Positions 49,966-60,225 of a stretch of 64,000 nucleotides of DNA are shown here, in pieces; positions within the stretch are counted from its first letter, which is position 1; each line of letters starts with the position of its first letter. This DNA is from Sulfurimonas sp. (GTDB taxonomy: Bacteria > Campylobacterota > Campylobacteria > Campylobacterales > Sulfurimonadaceae), in NCBI GenBank assembly GCA_011391635.1, contig JAABQD010000001.1:1-64000 (forward strand), given 5' to 3'. The notes under the pieces were generated by a model. It saw only the letters and a list, made by a program, of their open reading frames with translations, made no database searches and had not been told where the DNA came from. A program made the translations under genes and the position numbers.

Positions 49966-52035
49966 TTAGATATTTATCACTTCAACTTTTATGGACTTAA
50001 ATGCAGCTGTTAAAATCAGCTCATCACACTTATCGCCAAAGAGATTATTTATCTTTGACTTCGCATGATGGAAGGTACAAAAGAGCGTTTGTGGCTGGAC
50101 TTTGTCTGTAAATTTTACCGTGAGTGGATTCGTCTCTCCAAACTCAGTTTTGAGGATAACTTTTTCGCTCACAAAATCCGCCGCATCGCCCTCATACACG
50201 AGTAAAATATCCTCATCATAACGGCTATTTAACTTCTCGCTCTCTTTGGTTTGTGCCGCGTTGTTGTAGTGTGCCAAAGTTCTACCGGTTGTGAGATGGT
50301 AACCTGTGAGAGTTTTAGCGATTATCTCTTGCACCATGCCACGGAGTTTATATTGGTGGTAATGAAACTCACCCAAGCCATCTTCAGTTCTAAAATCGAG
50401 TTGATGCAAAATCGGTGTATCTTCGGTATGCACTGGCCATTGAAGCCCTCGTATGCGATGTCGCTCAAGACGAACATAACTCGCACCGCTGAAACGGCGG
50501 TATGCTACCTCTCGAACCTCATCCCAAATTTCGTTTGAGTTTTTATACTCTGCTGTTCCGCCCATTTTATTATCAAGCATCTGCAAAACTTCCCAATCAT
50601 CAGGCAAGTCGGATTGCACAAGCGGTTGTGAGAGGTGAAGGCGACGCATTGCGTTTATATAAACACCCGTTTTTTCATACGCTGATTTTACACCAACCAC
50701 AATATCCGCTTTTTGTGCAACATCTGTCATAAAAAGCTCTTGCACAAAAATGAGCTCCAAATTCTCTATGGCTCTCTCGATTTTGTTAAGATTTGGGTGG
50801 ATGTGCGTTATATCTTCGCCGATGTTTAGGAGTGCTTTGACACGCCCCTCTAACATCTCTTCAACAAGCTGAGGCGTCATCAAACCGACCTCTTTTGGCT
50901 CCTGATAATCAGGTGCGTAGTAGGGAAGCATTCCCATGTCACAAGTTCCCTGCACATTGTTTTGTCCACGAAGTGGCATAAGTCCAGCTCCACTTTTTCC
51001 TATATTGCCCGTCATAAGTGCCAAATGTGTGATTGCCATAACTGCATAGGAACCATCAAGATGCTCAGTAATACCAAGTCCCCAAAAAATCATAGACTTT
51101 TTGAGTGCGTATTCACGGGCAATTTTTGGAATCATTTTTGATAAGCTTTGATACCCTTCGATATTTTCAAAATACTTTGGATTCGCATAGGGGTCGTTTA
51201 AAATCTTCTCTTTAAATGCATCAAACCCTTTGGTTCTCTCTCGTAAGAAATTTTCATGGTACAACTCTTCATCTATGATGACATATGCGAGCATATTTAA
51301 GACCAATAAATTTGCTTCATGGGGCATAATCGCCTTATATTTTGCAAAACGGTGGAGTTTAATTTCACGCACATCAAAAACCGCCAAATTATCATGCTCA
51401 CGAGCAACATCCAAAATACGGTTTGCAATAATAGGGTGTGCTTCAGTTGTGTTTGAGCCAATCACAATCATAAATTCGCAGTTGTAAATATCGTTGTAAG
51501 GATTCGTTGCCGCACCCTCGCCGATGGTGGTTCGCATCCCTTTGAGGCTTGGGGAGTGACAAACTCTCGCACAATTATCGACATGGGGAGAGTTCAGGGT
51601 GTGACGGGTAAATTTTTGAAAAAGGTAAGAGCTCTCGCATGAGGTTCTTGCCCCACCGATAGAGCAGACGCTTTTGCGACCATACTTCTCTTGAACCTCT
51701 TTAAGTTTCATAGCCGCCGCAGTTGTTACGGAGTCGAGGTCTGTTTCAAACCAGATGTCGTCATAATTTTTAAGAGAGTGGGCTATCGCATCTTTTATCG
51801 AAGGATTTTTTTCTAAAAAGCTTTTTTTGATTCGGGGAATTCGAAGGCGATTTGGCGATGTAACAAAATCAAAGCCGTATTTGCCTTTGATACAAAGCTT
51901 TCCTTGCGAGACTACGCCATCTTGGTGTGCAAAAATATTCACAATTTTATTTTCTTCTACATTGACATTTGCGGCAATGTCACATCCAACGCCACAATAT
52001 GTACAAACGCTATCGATAACCTTCAAATTTTCCAT
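49966..52035 (-). CDS. Formate dehydrogenase-like molybdopterin oxidoreductase alpha subunit
   Basis: 4Fe-4S Cys motif CTYCGVGCD...GKLCIKG, DNCARVCHSPS (Cys ligand), GQNNVQGTCDMG. Confidence 0.9.
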   Translation of the reverse strand: MENLKVIDSVCTYCGVGCDIAANVNVEENKIVNIFAHQDGVVSQGKLCIKGKYGFDFVTSPNRLRIPRIKKSFLEKNPSIKDAIAHSLKNYDDIWFETDLDSVTTAAAMKLKEVQEKYGRKSVCSIGGARTSCESSYLFQKFTRHTLNSPHVDNCARVCHSPSLKGMRTTIGEGAATNPYNDIYNCEFMIVIGSNTTEAHPIIANRILDVAREHDNLAVFDVREIKLHRFAKYKAIMPHEANLLVLNMLAYVIIDEELYHENFLRERTKGFDAFKEKILNDPYANPKYFENIEGYQSLSKMIPKIAREYALKKSMIFWGLGITEHLDGSYAVMAITHLALMTGNIGKSGAGLMPLRGQNNVQGTCDMGMLPYYAPDYQEPKEVGLMTPQLVEEMLEGRVKALLNIGEDITHIHPNLNKIERAIENLELIFVQELFMTDVAQKADIVVGVKSAYEKTGVYINAMRRLHLSQPLVQSDLPDDWEVLQMLDNKMGGTAEYKNSNEIWDEVREVAYRRFSGASYVRLERHRIRGLQWPVHTEDTPILHQLDFRTEDGLGEFHYHQYKLRGMVQEIIAKTLTGYHLTTGRTLAHYNNAAQTKESEKLNSRYDEDILLVYEGDAADFVSEKVILKTEFGETNPLTVKFTDKVQPQTLFCTFHHAKSKINNLFGDKCDELILTAAFKSIKVEVINI

Positions 52036-52123
52036 AAAATACCCACAAATTTTTAATTCGTAGAGTTTACAATCATCTCTCTTAAAAAGTTTGGAAGTGA
52101 GCTTGAGGAGAAAATGATTAAAG

Positions 52124-53779
52124 CTAAACTAAGCTCTTTTTTATAGCCTCCGCCACACGAAATGCGTTGGCGTAAATCGTCCATGTGTAGGGAACGCTCC
52201 CGCCTGTAGGCATAAATGAGGCGTCTGTGACATAAAGGTTGTCCAGCTCATGAGCTTTACAGTTTTTATCCAGCACTGAGGTTTTGGGATTGTCACCAAA
52301 TCTGCATCCACCTGCAACCAAATTGGGTGGCGGTGCGGAAGATATACTATATCCGATATCCTCTGCACCCATCTCTTTGAGTACCTCAACGCCTTTTTGT
52401 GCAAGATACTCACCCACTTCTAAATCATTTGGATGCCCAAAGAGATTTATCACACCAACTGGCATGTGGAACTTATCTTTTATCTCTTCATCGACGCTTA
52501 CAAAGCAGTTGTCATTTGGAAGCCAATCGTTAAAAACCTCAAATGTAAGCACTCTTGAAGTGGTGAGTTGTTTATGAATTTTTTTCTTCAGGGCTTCGCC
52601 CCAGAGGATATTTCCCACCTCATCATAAAACTCTCTTTTGACTCTTGGAATGATATTTTGATGCTCAAACAAGAAGTCGATTGTCCCACCTTTTTGTTTT
52701 GTGCCAGATACTTCATACTCGTACCACTGTTGCAAAGAACGGTTAAAAAACAGTCCCGTTTGCATGAGCTCTTTTTGTTGTACCTCCGATAAATTCTCAA
52801 ACGAAAATCGTCCAGAACCGCTTCCTCCAGCAGAAAACAGAAGATTTTTGCCGACTTGATTGGAGTTGTTTGCGATGCCATTTGGAAAGTGACTATTTTT
52901 GGAATTGAGCAGCAGACGAGAACTCTCTATGGCTTGAGCGGCTACCACAAAAATTTTTGCCTCTATTGTCTGTGAAGTGAGATTTTTGTCGTAGTAGTAT
53001 GCTTTTGTAATCTTTTTTGCATCACTCTCTAAGTTATACACAAAAGCTTCACTCACAATTTTGGCATCGCATATTTCTAGCAGTGCCGCTCTTGCACTCC
53101 CTTTTGCACCTGTTGCACAGCCATAACTTCCACAAAAGTTTGAGTAGGAACAACCATTTCGACCATTGTTGGCATGTGGAAGTATCGCTCTTGGAGTTGG
53201 AAGAGTCTCATAATTTAATCTTCCACATGCCGAGTCAAACCATTTGGTGACACTATTTTCTCTGAGTTTGGCATGTGGAAAGTTTGGAGTGCTTCTTGGC
53301 TCTAAAAATGTATGTTTGACAACTTCGCCCGAGACTCCAATAATTCGCTCCACTTTTTCGTAGTACGGCTCTAACTCTTCGTAGCTGATAGCCCAGTCAG
53401 CGATATTTGCACCCTCTTTTGCCCCATAAATAGAGAGGAGTCTGAAATCATTTGGTTTCATACGGTGAAAATATCCGCTCATTAGATTCGTCGAACCGCC
53501 GACCATCGAACCATTCCAAAAGCTCCAATTTTCTTCGCTTCCCACATGCCGACTGATTGAGCCATCTTGGGCTATTTCATTGATAATATGCCCTTCATCC
53601 GCTAAATTTGGAGTGAAGAGTTCACGCCGACACACCGCTAGCTCATCTTTGTTAAAATCCTCATCTCTGTAATATTTGCCTTTTTCAAGGACGATTACAC
53701 GAAATCCTGCACAGCTCAGCTCATACGCCACGGGTGCGCCACCCGCTCCGCTTCCGATAACGCAAACATCGTACATCAT
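52124..53779 (-). CDS. GMC family FAD oxidoreductase
   Basis: YDVCVIGSGAGGAPVAYELS; C-terminal NLYVTDASFMPTGGSVPYTWTIYANAFRVA. Start trimmed from 53827. Confidence 0.9.
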   Translation of the reverse strand: MMYDVCVIGSGAGGAPVAYELSCAGFRVIVLEKGKYYRDEDFNKDELAVCRRELFTPNLADEGHIINEIAQDGSISRHVGSEENWSFWNGSMVGGSTNLMSGYFHRMKPNDFRLLSIYGAKEGANIADWAISYEELEPYYEKVERIIGVSGEVVKHTFLEPRSTPNFPHAKLRENSVTKWFDSACGRLNYETLPTPRAILPHANNGRNGCSYSNFCGSYGCATGAKGSARAALLEICDAKIVSEAFVYNLESDAKKITKAYYYDKNLTSQTIEAKIFVVAAQAIESSRLLLNSKNSHFPNGIANNSNQVGKNLLFSAGGSGSGRFSFENLSEVQQKELMQTGLFFNRSLQQWYEYEVSGTKQKGGTIDFLFEHQNIIPRVKREFYDEVGNILWGEALKKKIHKQLTTSRVLTFEVFNDWLPNDNCFVSVDEEIKDKFHMPVGVINLFGHPNDLEVGEYLAQKGVEVLKEMGAEDIGYSISSAPPPNLVAGGCRFGDNPKTSVLDKNCKAHELDNLYVTDASFMPTGGSVPYTWTIYANAFRVAEAIKKSLV

Positions 53780-54267
53780 AAATACGCCTCTTTTGGGCGA
53801 GGAAATCCTGCCTCGAAGCCCAGCCATTTTGCTGTGGCGGAGTTTGGATTTACGCCATAAATTTGGTCGCTAAGCGTCGCCTCCATGATAAATGTGAGCA
53901 TTTTATTTATCCATCGCTCACCCCATTTCTGCTTAGAAATGCTTAGAAGAACAGTTTGTCGCTCATCTTCCAAGAGGTGAACATACATTTTTTTGTGAAG
54001 TAATAGTGCCTCTTCGTTGAGCCACTGCACCCCATTTCTCAAAAAACTTTTTTCTTGGTTAGCAACTTTTGAATGGTTGAAGATGAGGGTTAAGTACGCT
54101 TCTGTGTTTACGCCCAATTTCTTGGCATGTGGAAAAAGATCCTCTTGCACAAGGGCTATAGTTTGCATAGGTGAGACTGCTCCGACAATATTTGATTTAT
54201 AAAAAATCAAAATACCTGCACTCAAAAATGCACCCTTTAGAAAGGTTCTACGAGAAATCGCTCTCAC
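53776..54267 (-). CDS. Gluconate 2-dehydrogenase subunit 3-like protein, Tat-type signal
   Basis: SRRTFLKGAFLSAG leader; position upstream of the GMC gene. Confidence 0.75.
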   Translation of the reverse strand: MRAISRRTFLKGAFLSAGILIFYKSNIVGAVSPMQTIALVQEDLFPHAKKLGVNTEAYLTLIFNHSKVANQEKSFLRNGVQWLNEEALLLHKKMYVHLLEDERQTVLLSISKQKWGERWINKMLTFIMEATLSDQIYGVNPNSATAKWLGFEAGFPRPKEAYL

Positions 54268-54271
54268 TTAT

Positions 54272-54964
54272 TTATTTTGCTCCACCACATTTGCCACTTT
54301 CGCATTTTCCACTTTCACATTTAGCACTTTTGAGCTCTTTAGTTTGAATCTCTGGCTTATAAAATGCTAACTGATAAGTAGCGAGTGAAACAGTAGCGAT
54401 AAAGAGGAAAATAATCGTTTTTTGAAGGGATGAAATTTTTTGAATCTCATCTTTTTCTCGTATCTCACACACTCCACCAGGGCAAAGTTTTGGGTTTTCT
54501 TTGTAGATAATGTTGAAAATTTTACACCCTACACAGATTCCAAAAGCTGCCTCAGAAAAAAGGAGTAAGAGACAAAGAAGACAGATAAAGATTTTAATCG
54601 GCGTCATCACATTAAAAACTACGATGAGAAAAAACATGATGATGGCAAGATACAAACCAATAAACCACGCCCATCTTTTTTGCGGTGCTGCGACATACTC
54701 TGGTATCTGATTTTGCACCATGACGCGTCCTAAAAGCAGACTCGGAGCAAACTTGGGATTGATAAAAATTCGGATGATAAAATCTATCATAAATACCGTT
54801 ACGAATATTTGCGTAAAGATAAATTCATGTAAAAGATAGGAGTTCATAAATGATGTCACTGCAAACAAAAAGAGGATTCCAGCTCCAGCTCTTGCTTCGC
54901 GTTCGTTTAGAACTCTCACATCGTAAGGTTCTACGATTTCGCCAAAATAGATATATTTACTCAC
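54272..54964 (-). CDS. DUF4395 membrane protein with cysteine-rich tail
   Basis: FGEIVEPYDVRVLNEREARAGAGILF; tail KCESGKCESGKCGGAK. Confidence 0.75.
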   Translation of the reverse strand: MSKYIYFGEIVEPYDVRVLNEREARAGAGILFLFAVTSFMNSYLLHEFIFTQIFVTVFMIDFIIRIFINPKFAPSLLLGRVMVQNQIPEYVAAPQKRWAWFIGLYLAIIMFFLIVVFNVMTPIKIFICLLCLLLLFSEAAFGICVGCKIFNIIYKENPKLCPGGVCEIREKDEIQKISSLQKTIIFLFIATVSLATYQLAFYKPEIQTKELKSAKCESGKCESGKCGGAK

Positions 54965-55158
54965 TTTTGGCTCTTTTTCGTTGTGTTTGTATCTTGAGGA
55001 AGCGTTTTATTTGCATCATCTGGTTCCATCATCATAGCACTTCCACATTTTCCATCACCGCATTTCATACCTGAAGCAGTTGCGTTTGTGATACTCAGAA
55101 AAATGAGTAAAACCGAAGTTGTAAGTAAAGAGAGCAATGTAAAATTTTTCATGAACAA
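54961..55158 (-). CDS. Small exported protein with KCGDGKCG motif
   Basis: 65 aa, signal peptide, MKCGDGKCGSAMMM; overlaps the DUF4395 gene start. Confidence 0.7.
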   Translation of the reverse strand: MFMKNFTLLSLLTTSVLLIFLSITNATASGMKCGDGKCGSAMMMEPDDANKTLPQDTNTTKKSQK

Positions 55159-55213
55159 TCCTTTTCTTGTAAGCTAAAGAGATTGTAGCGAATTAGTAGA
55201 AATGAAAATTCTA

Positions 55214-55945
55214 TTATTTTTTAAGATTGATTATCTTTTCACTCAAAAAATTTGGAAGTGCATTGAGAAGTCGGATAATAAGATAAAATCGAAGTGGGAA
55301 AGCATAAAATCTCTTCTCTTTTTCAATTGCATCATAAATTCTTTGTGTGCCTTCTTGTGTACTTAAGAGAAATGGCATGTGGAAATGATTTTTGTCCGTC
55401 ATCTCACTTTTTATAAATCCTGGAAGGATATTGATTACTTTGATTCCATCTTTTTTATATTTGTAGCGAATCCCCTCTGCATAGGCATTCAAAGCTCTTT
55501 TGGAGGAGCTATAAACTTTTGAGGTAGGCATAGAGATAAGTGACGCCAAGGAGGAGATAAAAACAATTTTTCCGCTTTTTTGTGCTTTAAATTGTGGTAA
55601 TAAAACTTCTAAAATCGCATGATTGGAGAGTACATTCACATCGTACAATCTTTTGAAATCTTCTATGGTTGCAATATTGCCAGAGTGTCCGAGTGAAATT
55701 CCAGCATTTAGGATAACCATATCTAAATTTTGAATTTCTCTCATTTTTGATTGAAGCAGTGCGAAATCAGTCACATCAACAACAATAGTCGTAACACTTT
55801 TGGCATGTGGAAGTAACTCAGATTGGAGCTTTTGAAGTTTTTGTTCACGCCTTGCAAGTAAAATAAGTTCGTTGTCGGCGTTGGCATAACGCCTTGACAA
55901 CTCTTCGCCTATGCCACTACTCGCACCCGTGATTAAGATTTTCAC
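55214..55945 (-). CDS. Short-chain dehydrogenase/reductase
   Basis: ITGASSGIGEEL, NAGIS, YSSSKRAL. Confidence 0.9.
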   Translation of the reverse strand: MKILITGASSGIGEELSRRYANADNELILLARREQKLQKLQSELLPHAKSVTTIVVDVTDFALLQSKMREIQNLDMVILNAGISLGHSGNIATIEDFKRLYDVNVLSNHAILEVLLPQFKAQKSGKIVFISSLASLISMPTSKVYSSSKRALNAYAEGIRYKYKKDGIKVINILPGFIKSEMTDKNHFHMPFLLSTQEGTQRIYDAIEKEKRFYAFPLRFYLIIRLLNALPNFLSEKIINLKK

Positions 55946-55950
55946 CGTTT

Positions 55951-57210
55951 TTACACTATCCTAATCATCACAGGAGTAAAGTTTACAAAATCAAGTGCAG
56001 CGATTTGCTGTATCATCGCCTGAATATCTTTTTCTATAGAGGTGTGTGTTGCAATGAGTAGGTTTGCCGAATTTTCTGAACATGGGCGTTGTAACATTGT
56101 TGCAATGGAGATGTTATTATCTTCAAAGATTTTTGTAATTCGTGCCAAAACACCTGCTTTGTCTGAGACATTGATTCTAAGGTAATATTTTGATTTGATA
56201 TTGTCTGTAGATTTGAGTGTGAGTTTACCCTCAAGCGGTTTGTCAAAGCCGAGCATCGGTCTGCTTTTGCCACTTCTTGCTATGTCGATGATGTTTGCTA
56301 CAACTGCGGAAGCCGTAGCATTTCCACCCGCTCCTGCACCGTAGTAGAGAGTTTCACCCACTTTGTCGCCCACTACAGAAATACCGTTCATTACACCATC
56401 AATTTTTGCAATCATTTGTGTTTGAGGAACAAGACACGCATGAACTCTAAGTTCAACTTCATTGCCATCTTTTTTTGCGATACCTAAAAGTTTAATCGCG
56501 TATCCAAACTCTTTTGCAAACATGATATCAAACTGAGAGATATTTTGGATGCCCTCGATGAGAATATCTTCTGGTTTTGCATCAATTCCATAGGCGATAC
56601 TCGCTAAAATAAGAAGTTTATGTGCCGCATCAAATCCACCTACATCAAAGGTCGGGTCAGCTTCTGCATAACCCAACTCTTGTGCTTCTTTGAGGATAAC
56701 ATCATACGCGACGCCCTCGTTTGTCATCTTCGTCATCATATAGTTACAAGTACCGTTCATGATGCCCATAATGGATTCGATGTGGTTCGCTGAGAGTCCA
56801 TCGCGAAGAGCATTGATGATAGGAATACCACCTGCTACACTCGCTTCATACTCAAAAGGGATATCTTTTGCCATATCTTGAAGTTCGTAACGGTGGTAAG
56901 CTAAGAGTGCTTTGTTGGCTGTTACAACCGCTTTTTTGTTTGCAAGTGCTTTTTTGACAACAACAAAAGCTTCATCCACACCACCCATAAGTTCAACAAC
57001 AATATCAATTTCAGGGTCATTTAAAACATCATCTACATTGTCTGTAAGAACAATATCCAAATCCCTCTTTTTTGAAAGATTTTTAACCACTCCACTTTTT
57101 ACAACGATATCCACTCCAGCACGAGCAGAAATTACACTGGCATTCTCTTTTAAAATCTGTACTACACTCGTTCCAACTGTTCCAACGCCTATAATTCCTA
57201 CTTTTATCAT
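55951..57210 (-). CDS. hom: Homoserine dehydrogenase
   Basis: GVGTVGTSVV, VTANKALLAYH, GIMNGTCNYMMTKM; C-terminal ACT domain. Confidence 0.95.
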   Translation of the reverse strand: MIKVGIIGVGTVGTSVVQILKENASVISARAGVDIVVKSGVVKNLSKKRDLDIVLTDNVDDVLNDPEIDIVVELMGGVDEAFVVVKKALANKKAVVTANKALLAYHRYELQDMAKDIPFEYEASVAGGIPIINALRDGLSANHIESIMGIMNGTCNYMMTKMTNEGVAYDVILKEAQELGYAEADPTFDVGGFDAAHKLLILASIAYGIDAKPEDILIEGIQNISQFDIMFAKEFGYAIKLLGIAKKDGNEVELRVHACLVPQTQMIAKIDGVMNGISVVGDKVGETLYYGAGAGGNATASAVVANIIDIARSGKSRPMLGFDKPLEGKLTLKSTDNIKSKYYLRINVSDKAGVLARITKIFEDNNISIATMLQRPCSENSANLLIATHTSIEKDIQAMIQQIAALDFVNFTPVMIRIV

Positions 57211-57219
57211 TGTATATTC

Positions 57220-58449
57220 CTACTTAGCTTCGTCTTTTTTTTCTTCAAACTGCTTTAAAAACTCTTTGATATTTCTTGCAGCTTGACGGATACGGTTGTC
57301 GTTTTCGATGAGTGCGATACGCACATATCCCTCGCCATATTCACCAAATCCAATCCCAGGAGCCACTGCTACTTGAGCCTCTTTGAGAAGTTTTTTAGAG
57401 AATTCAAATGAGCCTAAATGTGCAGCACACTCTGGTATTTTTGCCCAAACAAACATACTCGCTTGATTTTTTCGTATCGGCCAACCAGCACGATTAAATG
57501 CGTTGAGCAAAATATCTTGGCGGTGTTCATATTTTTGTGTAATATCTTTAACACACTGCTGATCTCCATTAAGAGCAACTGTTGCAGCAACTTGAATAGG
57601 TGTAAACATCCCATAATCAAGCCATGATTTAATTTTTTGAAGTGCACCAATGAGTTTTTTATTTCCTACGAAGAAACCAACTCTCCATCCTGCCATATTG
57701 TAACTTTTTGAAAGTGTAAAACTCTCAACAGCCACATCTTTTGCACCCTCTACACTCATGATGGAAGGTGTCACATAATCACCAAAAGTGATATCGCCAT
57801 ACGCAATATCCGAGATGACATAAAATCGCTCTTTTTTAGCCATAGCAACAAGTTTTACATAAAACTCTTGTGTTACAGTTGCCGTCGTTGGATTGTGAGG
57901 AAAATTGACCAAAACATACTTCGGTCTTGGACTTGTTTCTTTAAAAACTCGTGTCAAATCTTTAAAAAACTGATCCTCATCCACTTTATAGTCTTCATCA
58001 AAAGTCAAACCAAACTTCACAACATTTCCACCTGCTAAAATAAAAGCATAAGAGTGAATTGGGTAGGTAGGATCAGGAACGACTGTCGTATCTCCTGGAT
58101 TTGTAATAGCATATGCAAGGTGAGCATACCCCTCTTTTGAGCCTATCGTTACTACACATTCACTCATTGGATCTAAATCACAATCGTAGCGTCGTTTATA
58201 CCAACCAGCAATAGCAAGTAAAAGTTTTGGAATACCTTTAGAAGCTGAATAGCCATGCGTTTTTGTTTTTTGAGCAGATTCAATCAACTTTTGACGAATA
58301 TGTTTGGGTGTATCGCCATCAGGATTTCCCATCGAAAAATCGATAACATCCGCTCCAGCTCTTCGCTCAGCCATTTTCAGTTCATTGACCTCTGCAAATA
58401 CATACTTTGGAAGTCTTTTTATTCTATCAAATTCTATTTCGTCAAACAT
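57220..58449 (-). CDS. Class I/II PLP-dependent aminotransferase (alanine or LL-DAP aminotransferase type)
   Basis: NFPHNPTTATV, SLSKSYNMAGWRVGFFVGN. Confidence 0.88.
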   Translation of the reverse strand: MFDEIEFDRIKRLPKYVFAEVNELKMAERRAGADVIDFSMGNPDGDTPKHIRQKLIESAQKTKTHGYSASKGIPKLLLAIAGWYKRRYDCDLDPMSECVVTIGSKEGYAHLAYAITNPGDTTVVPDPTYPIHSYAFILAGGNVVKFGLTFDEDYKVDEDQFFKDLTRVFKETSPRPKYVLVNFPHNPTTATVTQEFYVKLVAMAKKERFYVISDIAYGDITFGDYVTPSIMSVEGAKDVAVESFTLSKSYNMAGWRVGFFVGNKKLIGALQKIKSWLDYGMFTPIQVAATVALNGDQQCVKDITQKYEHRQDILLNAFNRAGWPIRKNQASMFVWAKIPECAAHLGSFEFSKKLLKEAQVAVAPGIGFGEYGEGYVRIALIENDNRIRQAARNIKEFLKQFEEKKDEAK

Positions 58450-58543
58450 GTTCAGTCCTGATTGTTAGAGCCAAAAAGGCTCTTAAAATATGAATGATAT
58501 TCTAGCGAAAAATGTTTAGAATTAAGTAATAACCTCGTAGAGA

Positions 58544-59374
58544 TTAATTAGGAGAAAGGAGTAGATTTTCTTTCAAATTTTTAAGTGAGTAGATATCAGA
58601 AATTTTAAGATACCGTGTGTTATGTGGTATTTCTAATGTAAAGTTTGTTGTTTTTTCATCTTGTTTTATTGCTTTAATAAAATTTAAAGATGTATCATAA
58701 CAAGCGATGTAGGGATACCAATTATTCTTTGAAGGACTACTGATTTTTAAATTTTTAATATTTGAAACGTCGAGCCAATGTGCATACAATGAGCGTTTCA
58801 ATTCTATTTCTGTGCCTGATTTGAGGACATTAACATCTAAATTTCCATTCGATATATCTACTGTATATTCCCAATCAGTTGGCGAATTTTTTTGTATATC
58901 TGTAATCCTGCTTCCGCTTTTTAGCAACTCTTTTTGAAGGATAACTGGATCTGTCGCATATTCAGAATTAAGAACAATACTCCATCTAAACTCAGAACTA
59001 CTCAAGGTTGATTCTGTCGTTACATATCGATAATACCCTATATTCCCAAGGGCATCACCAAGAGTTTTTACAAAAAACAGAGGTGAACCTACTGTTTTAA
59101 AAGTGAGTTTTAACTCTTGAGGTTTGTTAAAAAATAGGTTTAATAATCCATTATCTTTAAGGGTTTGAGCAACTTTTACAACATCTACTCTATTTTGTAT
59201 ATAAAAATTTGAGTGTGGTGTAAAGATAATATCGATAAATGCCTTATTCTGCTGATATGCACTCTCTTTTATAAATGTTTTTATTTTTTGTGTCAAGAGG
59301 GAATCATCTGGCTTCATATCATCTGCAATTGCAAATGTAGAAACAAGCAGAAAAAAGAGAACTGTTTTTACCAT
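58544..59374 (-). CDS. Exported hypothetical protein
   Basis: 276 aa, signal peptide. Confidence 0.6.
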   Translation of the reverse strand: MVKTVLFFLLVSTFAIADDMKPDDSLLTQKIKTFIKESAYQQNKAFIDIIFTPHSNFYIQNRVDVVKVAQTLKDNGLLNLFFNKPQELKLTFKTVGSPLFFVKTLGDALGNIGYYRYVTTESTLSSSEFRWSIVLNSEYATDPVILQKELLKSGSRITDIQKNSPTDWEYTVDISNGNLDVNVLKSGTEIELKRSLYAHWLDVSNIKNLKISSPSKNNWYPYIACYDTSLNFIKAIKQDEKTTNFTLEIPHNTRYLKISDIYSLKNLKENLLLSPN

Positions 59375-60225
59375 TTTTTATCTTTGTTAAGTTTCATAAA
59401 CTCTTCTATATTGATGGCACTAAAATTACCATCTACATATTTAAATCGCATATTTTGTTGTGAAGAGAACTCTTGTGTTTTTCCATTCACCTCTATGGTT
59501 ATACTGCCATGCCCAAACAAAAAAAGCCAATTATGCGTTGCATCTATCTCAAATTTTTCTACTTCAAGATTTTTTGTATATTTTTTACTTGAGTTTATAT
59601 CGATATAACCCATCCAAACTTTTGCTTTTGGTAAAACAGTAAGAGATTTACTCTCGCTAGGAGCTTCTTTTTTATGAGTTTCTATTTTTGTAACTTCACT
59701 ATTTAGAGAGCTGTTTTGTTCTGTACTATTGTTTTCATGCACCATGGCAACTGTTTGATTTGTCTCATTCGATTCATTTGAATCATTATTATCTTTTTCA
59801 TTCATAGGTTCAAGAGTTTTTTGAACGTTTTCTATGATTGTATTATCAATCTGTTGTTCAGATGCATTTTCATTCATGGATGGCGTTACTTTGAAATAAA
59901 GATATGCACCTGCCAATAAAGCAACTAAAAGAATATAAAACAGAGCATTACTATTTTTCTTTTTTGCATGAGCAAAAACCGTATTGTTGACATGACGACT
60001 TTTATCTTCATTATTTTTAAAAAAAGTCAATCCTTTCTCTTTTAACTCATTCAAATCGACATCATACTCTCTCTCTAAAATAGAGATAAATCCCAAAAAA
60101 TGAATCTTATTTAAACCATCAAAACTCTCATGTAAAATTGCTTGTACATGTTCTCTTGCGATGTGCGTTCTCTCATGAATTTTTTGAGCACCTATCTCTT
60201 TTAATCGCTCAAGTCCATAGCTCAT
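59368..60225 (-). CDS. RodZ-like protein (HTH, single TM, periplasmic tail)
   Basis: N-terminal helix-turn-helix-like region, TM LFYILLVALLAGAYLYF, periplasmic domain. Confidence 0.6.
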   Translation of the reverse strand: MSYGLERLKEIGAQKIHERTHIAREHVQAILHESFDGLNKIHFLGFISILEREYDVDLNELKEKGLTFFKNNEDKSRHVNNTVFAHAKKKNSNALFYILLVALLAGAYLYFKVTPSMNENASEQQIDNTIIENVQKTLEPMNEKDNNDSNESNETNQTVAMVHENNSTEQNSSLNSEVTKIETHKKEAPSESKSLTVLPKAKVWMGYIDINSSKKYTKNLEVEKFEIDATHNWLFLFGHGSITIEVNGKTQEFSSQQNMRFKYVDGNFSAINIEEFMKLNKDKKW

